Below are positions 13,201 to 19,395 of a stretch of DNA of 20,177 nucleotides, piece by piece. The notes under the pieces are model-generated. The model did not search any database. It saw only the letters and a program-made list of their open reading frames with translations, and was not told the origin of the DNA. This DNA is from a virus, in IMG/VR virus record IMGVR_UViG_3300023176_000660, positions 1-20,177 of that record. The stretch is one strand, 5' to 3'. Every line of letters begins with the position of its first letter. Position 1 is the stretch's first letter. Made by a program: the position numbers and the translations under genes.

Positions 13201-16062
13201 AAAAATGCCTACTTTGAAAAATATTCTAAGTCTTACGATTGGAATGATTACCTTAGGCTAATTAAATTTTATGATAACTCATTATTTAAAATGCTTAAAG
13301 ACTTCATACCTGCCCGTACCAGTGCAGCGACTGGAGCAATTATTAAGCAAACTATTCTAGAAAGGAATCGCCAAAAACCAGCTCAAGTTTCCTGGACTAG
13401 GCCTGAATACTCTGCTTCAATACAACCTCAATCAAGAGGTTATGAAACAGGGTCTATAGAGGTTGTCACAGGTGGTCCTGCAGGAGCAGTTAATGACTGG
13501 ATAGATATTAACCAATCATGGACTTCTTCTATTCTAACCCCAGAAGGGCTAGTGACATCAATTGAATCTTCTGAAAGAGAATTTTACACCGGAGAATATT
13601 CCGGATCAGTAATTGATGTAGTTAACGGCGAGTTACAGGATAATCCACTACTTGGAGAAGCTTATAGATTATCAACCGGGGACTTGCAGAGCTTATATGC
13701 TTCTTTAGATGGGAATTTTAACGGAGGATTAACTCATTTAGATGGAGGATTCTATAGAGGTTCTGGAAGTTTAATATTCGACCAGTTAGACAGTGAGATA
13801 GAATACTATGATACAGTTTCCGGAGATTACACCCCTGCTTATACCAGAGTATCAAACCTACAGTTAAATATTTCCGGCGCTTATACTCAAGTAGAAGAAG
13901 ATCCAACTTTATTTAGTTTTACATTTAATTTTGAAAACTTAACAACCGGAGAAGTACTTGCAACAACAACTTATAGTTACGACAATGGAAGCACGTTTAC
14001 TTTCGACGTACCTTTTACCGCTTCTTTAACGTTAAATGACCTTACAGTAGATTCTGGAAGTATATACGGGTTAACCTGGAGTGGGTATACCGATGCTGTT
14101 GGAGATGGATCCGGACTTACAGTTTATGGTACTTCTTTTACTTCGTATAGAATAACAGTAGCTGACCTTTCTAAAAACTCAAAATACTATAATGACCCTA
14201 CAGTTTTCGCACAGCAGAACTTCCCAGGTAATCTAGAAAGATTTAACGACTATAACGCAATTTACAATAACGTATATTCTAACAGAGTATCTAATAAATA
14301 CTTCGATGTAGATTATACAAACGGTGCTTTAAATCCAAGCAACTTCGGACCTATTATAAGCCAGTCAGCATTGTATGCCCAGATTCAAGATTCAAATTAT
14401 GATAATAAATCAGCATTCTTTGAAGCAAGATTTGGAGGAACTAAAAATACCGGAGAGTATAATTTTACAGAATTAATCTCTTCAGAATCAATTGTAGCAA
14501 ATCTACCGATTGATTACTTTACAAATTACTTTGCATATTTTGACTGGGTAGGCGGAGCTAATCCTCAATATCCCGGAGGAGGTAATGTACACTGTATTTA
14601 TTTAGTCAACGCAGAAACCAAAGATACACTAACACTATCCTCAGAAAATAAGAACATAGATATAATATCTCAAATTTTCAAAAAAGGAGATCCTGTATAT
14701 ATGCTACCGGTGACTGCTGGAACTCCATCAAGTGCACTTTATGACTCTACAATCGTAGAAGGAGGTGCTTTATATAATACAATAATAGTTAAGAGCGGAT
14801 CCGTTCCAGATTCTGATACTAAATTAGACATAGTATATGAAAATTCGGCCTATGATGGATCCGGATCATTAAGAACAGGAACAGACGAACTATTATCTTC
14901 TATTACAGTAAATGAAATAACAGGCTCTACCGGATCTACTCCTAGTTCATTTGTAGCTTCAGCTTCTAACGCTAACGTTACAGCATCTTTTATAACCACC
15001 TGGGCTTTCCCTGACCCCTGGGCAGTAGTAACCAGTGTCACCGTAACCGGACAAGCCGGATTCTTTTACCCTACACAACAGTTAATATTTCCAAGTGCAT
15101 CAATGGGAGCAACTACTGGTTCCGGTCAAGACGTAGTCATTACCCTTAACTCAAGCGATCTCTATACTTATGATACTACCTACGATGATATATTCTTCCA
15201 AAGAACAGACCAAAGCGGTACCGGACCCATCCGTCAAAATCCTTATAACTTAGCAGGAGCGTTAGATGCCGGTTACAATATTACCGGTAGTACAAGCCCA
15301 GTAAGTGTGTTAGATGTAAGATCCCCAGATGCCAACGTAACCGCCTCAATAACTATTAACTCAGATACAAATATATCAGCAATATATGTTACCAGTGTCG
15401 GTGATTTCTCTATAGGTCAATCTTTTACATTTACATCTCAATCCATAGGAGCAACCAAACCCAACGGAACAGATGCAACTATAACACTACGAGCAGAAGA
15501 TCTAATATATCTAACCGATGGATTAAGAGATGCCGGATCAGCACCTCCATATTCAGCAGGATGGTTGTCTTCTATGATTACTGGATCTTCTCCGACTTTA
15601 GGTAAAGTCTTATATTACGGATTCGATAATGATACTATTCAAATCTTTAATAAAACTAAAGGTAGGTACATAACCAGCGGATCGGATGTTGTTGATTATG
15701 AAGATACATACTTCCCATTGCAGGCAGGAGATTTTATAAGATTTGGATCAGCTTCATTAGGACTTAACGGTTTAGATTATAATTTTTCCGACAACCTCTA
15801 TACTGTCAAAAACCTCACTGCCGGTGATTATAACGATGTAAAAAGTACAATAACAGTAACAAGTAAAACCTTAGATGAAGACTTCTTTAATCAATCTAAT
15901 CAAAACTTTAGAATCTTCAGAAGAATACCTAACGAAACATTTACATTAATACAGTCGCTAGGATATACAGGTGCAGGTTTACTTTTACCTAAAAACTTTA
16001 ACCCTAAGTATGACCCAGTGAAAATTGCAACAGAGGTAGGTATTATTAATAATACTAACTAA
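10243..16062 (+). CDS. Giant baseplate/tail structural protein with LamG-like domain
   Basis: At 1939 residues this is by far the largest product here. It follows the gp6-like gene in the slot that T4 gives to gp7 (1032 residues), so a wedge role is a positional guess. The N-terminal third is mixed and charged. A segment near 557-600 (HNLPALIKKKGTLAGLRLLI, then YGIPDTILRISEFGG) resembles conserved parts of phage wedge and tail P2 I-like proteins. Residues of about 620-825 look like a concanavalin A/LamG-type domain (AFWSLDSDWNSP, HDGGWWSVMVNRS and, at the end, VQELRYYTTPLSE), a fold often used for binding glycans. The remainder is Ser/Thr/Gly-rich beta structure with a tandem domain duplication at about 1574-1756. 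No catalytic site was recognised. The end, GAGLLLPKNFNPKYDPVKIA, precedes a normal TAA. Confidence 0.75.
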   Translation: MSTIVTISEAEVNSLIEVDLDQIDSSLIVNTGEEAEFDTTQDTIELFSLDSNKNITATNYNYVNWRTNNDSSKGSTTALSNIELNPEEDGSNLGLYNGFGYIIYQFVNNKLSSNSQNVLYIDTISSDRTELILKSNTISGIELQNGTQLLRTEIQQNEDYFKEFYIAFEDGNKEIATNIQYEETNETSPRVLIKLYRPLPDEYDIKSTLWIQTLKADPVAYRVDFETTFDEETLLTPLRSPNFDAFKNTEERGKVTIYKSYNDLKQTNLTSSLSQIDYLLNKNQAQLSTDYTSFSNFVHFSSAKKRLENFYYKASQIESYQNLIDNLLTSPSTNYRSGSVQIYQNSIDTIIKEFDEYDYFLYYDSGSKSWPKTNSTRPYTLASTGSAAVTTWYGSDLESSGNYGGEILSASLYDNTNKDNLIFSIPSQLRDNSDNSKYLTYVEMIGQVLDELFLYTKNISSKYSGDNRLNYGSSKDLIADILRSLGLKLYENNFSSADLFSGLLGLTPSGSILLLPDITTSFPVTGSGIEYIETIVSASNDTVTLDDLNKSVYKRLYHNLPALIKKKGTLAGLRLLINTYGIPDTILRISEFGGKDKDNSNDWDYWQRKYNLKADLNGTDQVIRAFWSLDSDWNSPDDVPGTVSFRFKAEEVTADTAPTNASQSVWSVAEAIGGTTYMNTVLTYTGSAGTSGSYSGSVVDPYYQYATLTFFPDYADTTQSASIYLPFHDGGWWSVMVNRSASIYNIYAKNSIYNGDTGTEIGFQASASLDASTTHWTDLTNRRSFFGNSMDTYSKFSGSVQELRYYTTPLSESVFDDFVMNPNSIEGNSINSSADELAFRAALGGELYTGSLSIHPKSAGANPTASFGFGLDNTFQITASFSSNTEVQFLDQPAVGIKNRISDKIRLDDNNAYGTVLSNQRSLIQNTPATKKYTRDTNYLEVGFSPQNEINDDIINQIGYFNIGDYIGDPRQISSSSYTYADLEALKNAYFEKYSKSYDWNDYLRLIKFYDNSLFKMLKDFIPARTSAATGAIIKQTILERNRQKPAQVSWTRPEYSASIQPQSRGYETGSIEVVTGGPAGAVNDWIDINQSWTSSILTPEGLVTSIESSEREFYTGEYSGSVIDVVNGELQDNPLLGEAYRLSTGDLQSLYASLDGNFNGGLTHLDGGFYRGSGSLIFDQLDSEIEYYDTVSGDYTPAYTRVSNLQLNISGAYTQVEEDPTLFSFTFNFENLTTGEVLATTTYSYDNGSTFTFDVPFTASLTLNDLTVDSGSIYGLTWSGYTDAVGDGSGLTVYGTSFTSYRITVADLSKNSKYYNDPTVFAQQNFPGNLERFNDYNAIYNNVYSNRVSNKYFDVDYTNGALNPSNFGPIISQSALYAQIQDSNYDNKSAFFEARFGGTKNTGEYNFTELISSESIVANLPIDYFTNYFAYFDWVGGANPQYPGGGNVHCIYLVNAETKDTLTLSSENKNIDIISQIFKKGDPVYMLPVTAGTPSSALYDSTIVEGGALYNTIIVKSGSVPDSDTKLDIVYENSAYDGSGSLRTGTDELLSSITVNEITGSTGSTPSSFVASASNANVTASFITTWAFPDPWAVVTSVTVTGQAGFFYPTQQLIFPSASMGATTGSGQDVVITLNSSDLYTYDTTYDDIFFQRTDQSGTGPIRQNPYNLAGALDAGYNITGSTSPVSVLDVRSPDANVTASITINSDTNISAIYVTSVGDFSIGQSFTFTSQSIGATKPNGTDATITLRAEDLIYLTDGLRDAGSAPPYSAGWLSSMITGSSPTLGKVLYYGFDNDTIQIFNKTKGRYITSGSDVVDYEDTYFPLQAGDFIRFGSASLGLNGLDYNFSDNLYTVKNLTAGDYNDVKSTITVTSKTLDEDFFNQSNQNFRIFRRIPNETFTLIQSLGYTGAGLLLPKNFNPKYDPVKIATEVGIINNTN
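14962..15510 (+). repeat. Diverged tandem domain duplication inside the giant protein
   Basis: Two units align at protein level: about 14962-15166 (ASNANVTASF ... GQDVVITLNSSDLYTY) and about 15325-15510 (SPDANVTASI ... GTDATITLRAEDLIYL). Shared positions include ANVTAS, VTSV, F---Q---F-S-S-GAT and D--ITL---DL. They are separated by about 50 residues and are diverged at DNA level, so this is an old duplication of a small beta domain rather than a recent repeat. Confidence 0.6.
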
Positions 16063-16120
16063 AATAAAATAAAAGTTGCAAAAGAGCAGAACATAAACTA
16101 AATTAACTTTAAACTAGACA

Positions 16121-16133
16121 TATATTTATTATA
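16121..16133 (+). promoter_or_regulatory. AT-rich box TATATTTATTATA before the 218-residue gene
   Basis: TATATTTATTATA ends 4 bases before the ATG at 16138, in a 75-base gap after the giant gene. It contains TATATTTA, the same core as the boxes at 1176 and 1918. The gap also holds three copies of TAAACTA (16094-16100, 16110-16116, 16132-16138). A promoter role is inferred. Confidence 0.38.
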
Positions 16134-16137
16134 AACT

Positions 16138-16794
16138 ATGGGATACCTAAATAATACAGCAGTTACAGTTGATGCTATCCTGACTAAGAAAGGTAGAGAG
16201 CTTCTTGCCAGAGGAGACGGTTCTTTCCGCATCACACAATTTGCATTATCGGATGATGAGATTGATTACACTCTCTACAATCCAACACATCCATCCGGAT
16301 CAGCTTTTTACGGAGAGGCTATTGAAAATATGCCGCTACTGGAAGCATTTCCTGATGAGACTCAAATAATGAAATACAAGCTTGTAACTCTACCAAGAGG
16401 AACAGCTAGAATGCCAGTTCTTGATATTGGGTATTCTGCAATCAGAATCAAGCAAGGTGCAAGTCTGGCAATTACACCACAAACACTAAACTACCTATCT
16501 CAAACAAGCGTTAACGAATCATCAGGGTACACCTTTACAATCTCAGATGTAAGATTATTTAATACCTTTAACGGTATCGGTATAACGACTCCTGAAGCTC
16601 AAGCAGCTAATCAAACTACTACTATAGGAACTAACGTTTCTAAGACAATTATTGGAACCACATTAAATCTTACAGCTACTACTGTTAATACTTTATTTGG
16701 AGGTAACACAAACTTGACAGCAACCTTACAAGTAGTAGGTAGAGATTCCGGAGCTAGAATTCAGATACCAGTAACAGTAACTAAAACAACCTAA
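16138..16794 (+). CDS. Virion structural protein, unknown specific role
   Basis: The 218-residue protein has a distinctive N-terminal domain: NTAVTVDAILTKKGRELLAR (6-25), then DGSFRITQFALSDDEIDY. I associate this pattern with structural proteins of T4-like and related marine phages, without a firm function. The middle contains KYKLVTLPRGTARMPVLDIG (about 81-100). The last 70 residues are Thr/Asn-rich beta strands (LNLTATTVNTLFGGNTNLTA) ending in IQIPVTVTKTT, like a small immunoglobulin-type or exposed decoration domain. There is no signal peptide. It has its own upstream box and is followed 7 bases later by the first of two paralogous structural genes. A baseplate-peripheral or fibre-attachment role fits the position, but this is inference. 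Confidence 0.68.
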   Translation: MGYLNNTAVTVDAILTKKGRELLARGDGSFRITQFALSDDEIDYTLYNPTHPSGSAFYGEAIENMPLLEAFPDETQIMKYKLVTLPRGTARMPVLDIGYSAIRIKQGASLAITPQTLNYLSQTSVNESSGYTFTISDVRLFNTFNGIGITTPEAQAANQTTTIGTNVSKTIIGTTLNLTATTVNTLFGGNTNLTATLQVVGRDSGARIQIPVTVTKTT

Positions 16795-16801
16795 TTAAGA
16801 C

Positions 16802-17800
16802 ATGTCATTTAAAACCTTAGACCCAGAAGATTTTTTAGTGAGTGCAGATTCAGTTACTGCAACTGCTTGGTCAACTAATTCACCGACCTTAAGTACGTTC
16901 TTTACCTCATCAACAACTTCTACTAACGATTCTTATTATAAGAACGTATACCAGACTGGATCCGACCTAGCAGGAGCAGCTGTTCAATTTGCTATCGCTT
17001 ATGGAAATGAGCAGGGATCTGGAAGTGCTTTATTTAACGATTTAGTAGCAGGAAAGTCTCCTACAAGAACAGTTTACGGACAATACCGTAACTTAGTTTA
17101 TGGAGATGAGAATGCATCTTTTATATTCGGAGGAATAACCGCTTCCGACTTCTGGGCAGTATCAGTTGAAAGAGCAAGATATAAAGAACATCTTCTAAAA
17201 GGAACCTTCAACATAACATTGACTAACGGATCTGACACTATTAAACTAACAGATAATTCAGGAACAGTATCAACAGATACTTTCTTAGATTGCGGTAGGG
17301 TTTATCAAATTGTATCTGGTTCAAACGGAACTCCTTATACCGGAGTAAATGCAAACGGATACTCGGAAGCTTCTGGATCTTACGGATTATTCTTACCAGA
17401 CGTTGGAGTAATGTTGTTTAACCCCTTAGCACTTTCTGCATCTATCAATTTAGAGCCTAACAGATCAAATGATTCAGATGGTTCAAATATACAGAGTATG
17501 TTTAATGCTATTGACTCCGGAAATGCATTCCAGCTTAATAGTGAAGAGACAGTAACCTCTGATTTTGTTTATATTAGGACTAGAAACGCCGAATTTAACT
17601 ACTCAGAAAACCCTTCATTCATTTCAGGTTCAACCGGAGACGTACTTTACACTCAGTTTATTAATTCACCACAATCCTATATTACAACCGTAGGAATGTA
17701 TAATGATAATAATGAACTAGTAGCTGTAGCTAAACTATCCAAGCCGTTAACTAAAGACTTCACAAAAGAAGCATTGATTCGAGTTAAATTAGACTTCTAA
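16802..17800 (+). CDS. Structural protein, paralogue 1 of a tandem pair
   Basis: The 332-residue protein is beta-rich with many Ser/Gly/Thr turns. A middle segment has the form LLKGTFNITLTNGSDTIKLT (about 132-151). The C-terminal domain (about 265-332) contains NAEFNYSENPSFISGSTGD and ITTVGMYNDNNELVAVAKLS. The same layout recurs in the next gene, so the two are diverged copies of one ancestor. The TTVG-YN---L-AVAKL-KPL pattern is one I associate with virion proteins of T4-like phages, possibly at the baseplate periphery or fibre base. No enzyme motif or signal peptide is present. It sits 7 bases after the previous gene and 5 before its paralogue. Confidence 0.7.
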   Translation: MSFKTLDPEDFLVSADSVTATAWSTNSPTLSTFFTSSTTSTNDSYYKNVYQTGSDLAGAAVQFAIAYGNEQGSGSALFNDLVAGKSPTRTVYGQYRNLVYGDENASFIFGGITASDFWAVSVERARYKEHLLKGTFNITLTNGSDTIKLTDNSGTVSTDTFLDCGRVYQIVSGSNGTPYTGVNANGYSEASGSYGLFLPDVGVMLFNPLALSASINLEPNRSNDSDGSNIQSMFNAIDSGNAFQLNSEETVTSDFVYIRTRNAEFNYSENPSFISGSTGDVLYTQFINSPQSYITTVGMYNDNNELVAVAKLSKPLTKDFTKEALIRVKLDF

Positions 17801-17805
17801 AATGA

Positions 17806-18789
17806 ATGGGTGCTTTCAAGAAACTTCTATCTTCCGACTTAATAGTCACTCCGTTTGAGGTAAATAAGAGCTTCTCTTTTACTGGAGCAGCTGCCTTTAC
17901 CGGATCTGATGTTGGTGTAGATAGGTATTTAGGAAAGAATCTACAGACTACTTACTTCCAATCTGGATCCAATCCACAAACAGGTGAGATTCAAAAGTTA
18001 GATCAAGAGTTAGTTTATAATTCAACCAAGCAGCTTTACTATACAAACTACCAGAGTTCTTCTTTCGGTGATGAACCTACACTACCGTTCGTAGTACCTG
18101 GTTTAGATGAAACCGGAGATGTAAGAATAGGACCAGCATCATCAGCCGGTAGATTTGAAAACTATCTTCAAACCACTTTAAGAACCGAGCATTATTTTCC
18201 AACCGAATCAAATGCTATTATAGGTGTTATTTCTGTACCGACTAAACTATACGGGGAAAGAATACAACCTGGAACTTTTAGCATAAGTGCTGAATCCGGA
18301 AGTATAACAGACGATGGTAATGGAGGGCTCTACGCTAACAGCAACTACATAGGTAATATAATTTATCAACACGGACTTGCAATCCTAACTTTAGATCAAG
18401 CAGGTATAGGAGCAGGAGCTATATACGGCAGTGGAGTTTACGGAACTGCTTCTTATGGAGATACCGGAGCAAGTGGTCTGATTGAGAATATAGTAACTTC
18501 TTCAAATGCTGTCTGTTCTTTTTCAAGCTCCTATACACTATTTGAAACCCAGTATAAATGCACTGTAGATTCTAACGAATTTAGCTTCACTCTAAATCCA
18601 ACGGTTATTTCCGGTTCCACAGACGGAACAGTTTATGATTTTGCAACCGGTTCTTATTTTGATCCTTACGTAACCACGGTAGGACTTTATAACGAAGCCC
18701 AGGACTTAATCGCAGTTGCTAAATTAGGAAAACCGCTTCCTTTAAACTCAACCACAGATACTAACATAATTATTAATATAGACCGATGA
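17806..18789 (+). CDS. Structural protein, paralogue 2 of a tandem pair
   Basis: The 327-residue protein is a diverged paralogue of the preceding one. Matching features are a middle segment, RIQPGTFSISAESGSITDDG (about 152-171), and a C-terminal domain with SNEFSFTLNPTVISGSTDGT and VTTVGLYNEAQDLIAVAKLG, ending in NIIINIDR. The first 100 residues differ more, with a conserved-looking TEHYFPTESNAIIGVISVPT near 126-145. It probably assembles next to paralogue 1, for example as a heteromer, but that is inference. An alternative ATG at 17802 is in another frame. The gene ends in TGA, the only TGA stop in the window, which overlaps the ATG of the next small gene (ATGA). Confidence 0.7.
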   Translation: MGAFKKLLSSDLIVTPFEVNKSFSFTGAAAFTGSDVGVDRYLGKNLQTTYFQSGSNPQTGEIQKLDQELVYNSTKQLYYTNYQSSSFGDEPTLPFVVPGLDETGDVRIGPASSAGRFENYLQTTLRTEHYFPTESNAIIGVISVPTKLYGERIQPGTFSISAESGSITDDGNGGLYANSNYIGNIIYQHGLAILTLDQAGIGAGAIYGSGVYGTASYGDTGASGLIENIVTSSNAVCSFSSSYTLFETQYKCTVDSNEFSFTLNPTVISGSTDGTVYDFATGSYFDPYVTTVGLYNEAQDLIAVAKLGKPLPLNSTTDTNIIINIDR

Positions 18790-18941
18790 GAAAACTAGAA
18801 GAAATTTTGGATGAAATCCTAGCAGAGAAAGCCAAAAAAGCAACCTGCTGTCATAGATGCGGTCGTAAGCATGTTAAAGGTACAGCCTGTAAAAAGCCGT
18901 ATCTGTCAAAAGACAACCCCAGACACTGTAAAAATAAATAA
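18786..18941 (+). CDS. Small cysteine-rich, probably zinc-binding protein
   Basis: This 51-residue gene is easily missed. It starts with an ATG overlapping the TGA of the upstream gene (ATGA) and ends in a TAA directly abutting the next ATG. Residues 1-19 form a charged amphipathic helix (RKLEEILDEILAEKAKKA). Residues 21-48 carry five cysteines and two histidines: C21, C22, H23, C25, H29, C35, H47 and C48, including CHRCGRK. This is a plausible single zinc ribbon, although the ligand spacing (CX2C, then C35 and C48) is irregular. Tight coupling on both sides and biased amino-acid content argue that it is a real gene. It might bind nucleic acid or assist the nuclease encoded next. The family is not firmly recognised. 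Confidence 0.75.
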   Translation: MRKLEEILDEILAEKAKKATCCHRCGRKHVKGTACKKPYLSKDNPRHCKNK

Positions 18942-19376
18942 ATGACCCAGAATTGGATTTATATTGATCCGGTCCACCCTGAGGACTGGTTTGGATTCGT
19001 ATACGTGATTAAAAATAAAGTCACCGGAAGAATCTATGTAGGTAAAAAAGTCTTCTGGAATAATCTTAAGAAGAAACTTACCAAGACTGAACTAGCAGAA
19101 CAGACCGGCCCAGGTCGTAAGCCGACTCATAAAAGAGTAACCAAAGAATCAAATTGGTTAACTTATTGGGGTTCTAATAAAGAACTTCTAGAAGACGTTA
19201 AGGAGCTAGGTCAAGATAACTTCGAAAGAAAGATCCTAAAACTTTGCAAATCTAAAAAAGAATTAACATATTACGAATTACACTACCAATGCAAGGAAGA
19301 GGTTCTATTAACTAATTCCTATAATGATAATATCTTAGGTAAATTCTACCGGAGAGACTTGCTTTCGGAAGATTAA
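18942..19376 (+). CDS. SegE-like GIY-YIG endonuclease
   Basis: The 144-residue protein has a GIY-YIG nuclease core in which the two name motifs read FVY (19-21, GFVYVIKN) and YVG (32-34, GRIYVGKK). Downstream are WLTYWGSNKELLEDVKELG (72-90) and NFERKILKLC. E112 in YYELHYQ is the likely metal-binding catalytic glutamate. The layout matches the SegE-type GIY-YIG family of T4-like phages, which cut DNA and can act as free-standing homing enzymes. The basic linker (about 41-70) may contact DNA. No DNA-binding module is fused. The gene abuts the zinc-type gene upstream with no spacer and lies 19 bases before the primase. Whether it is a mobile element or a resident phage nuclease cannot be told. 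Confidence 0.8.
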   Translation: MTQNWIYIDPVHPEDWFGFVYVIKNKVTGRIYVGKKVFWNNLKKKLTKTELAEQTGPGRKPTHKRVTKESNWLTYWGSNKELLEDVKELGQDNFERKILKLCKSKKELTYYELHYQCKEEVLLTNSYNDNILGKFYRRDLLSED

Positions 19377-19377
19377 T

Positions 19378-19392
19378 TTCGTATCTTTATAC
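19378..19392 (+). promoter_or_regulatory. Start-proximal box before primase, TTCGTATnTTTAnAC type
   Basis: TTCGTATCTTTATAC starts one base after the nuclease stop and ends 3 bases before the primase ATG at 19396. It matches the element before the HD gene (1914-1928) at 13 of 15 bases. The inner TATCTTTA resembles a Bacteroidota -7 box, and a TTG about 20 bases further upstream could be a weak -33 element. A promoter function is inferred. Confidence 0.42.
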
Positions 19393-19395
19393 CGT

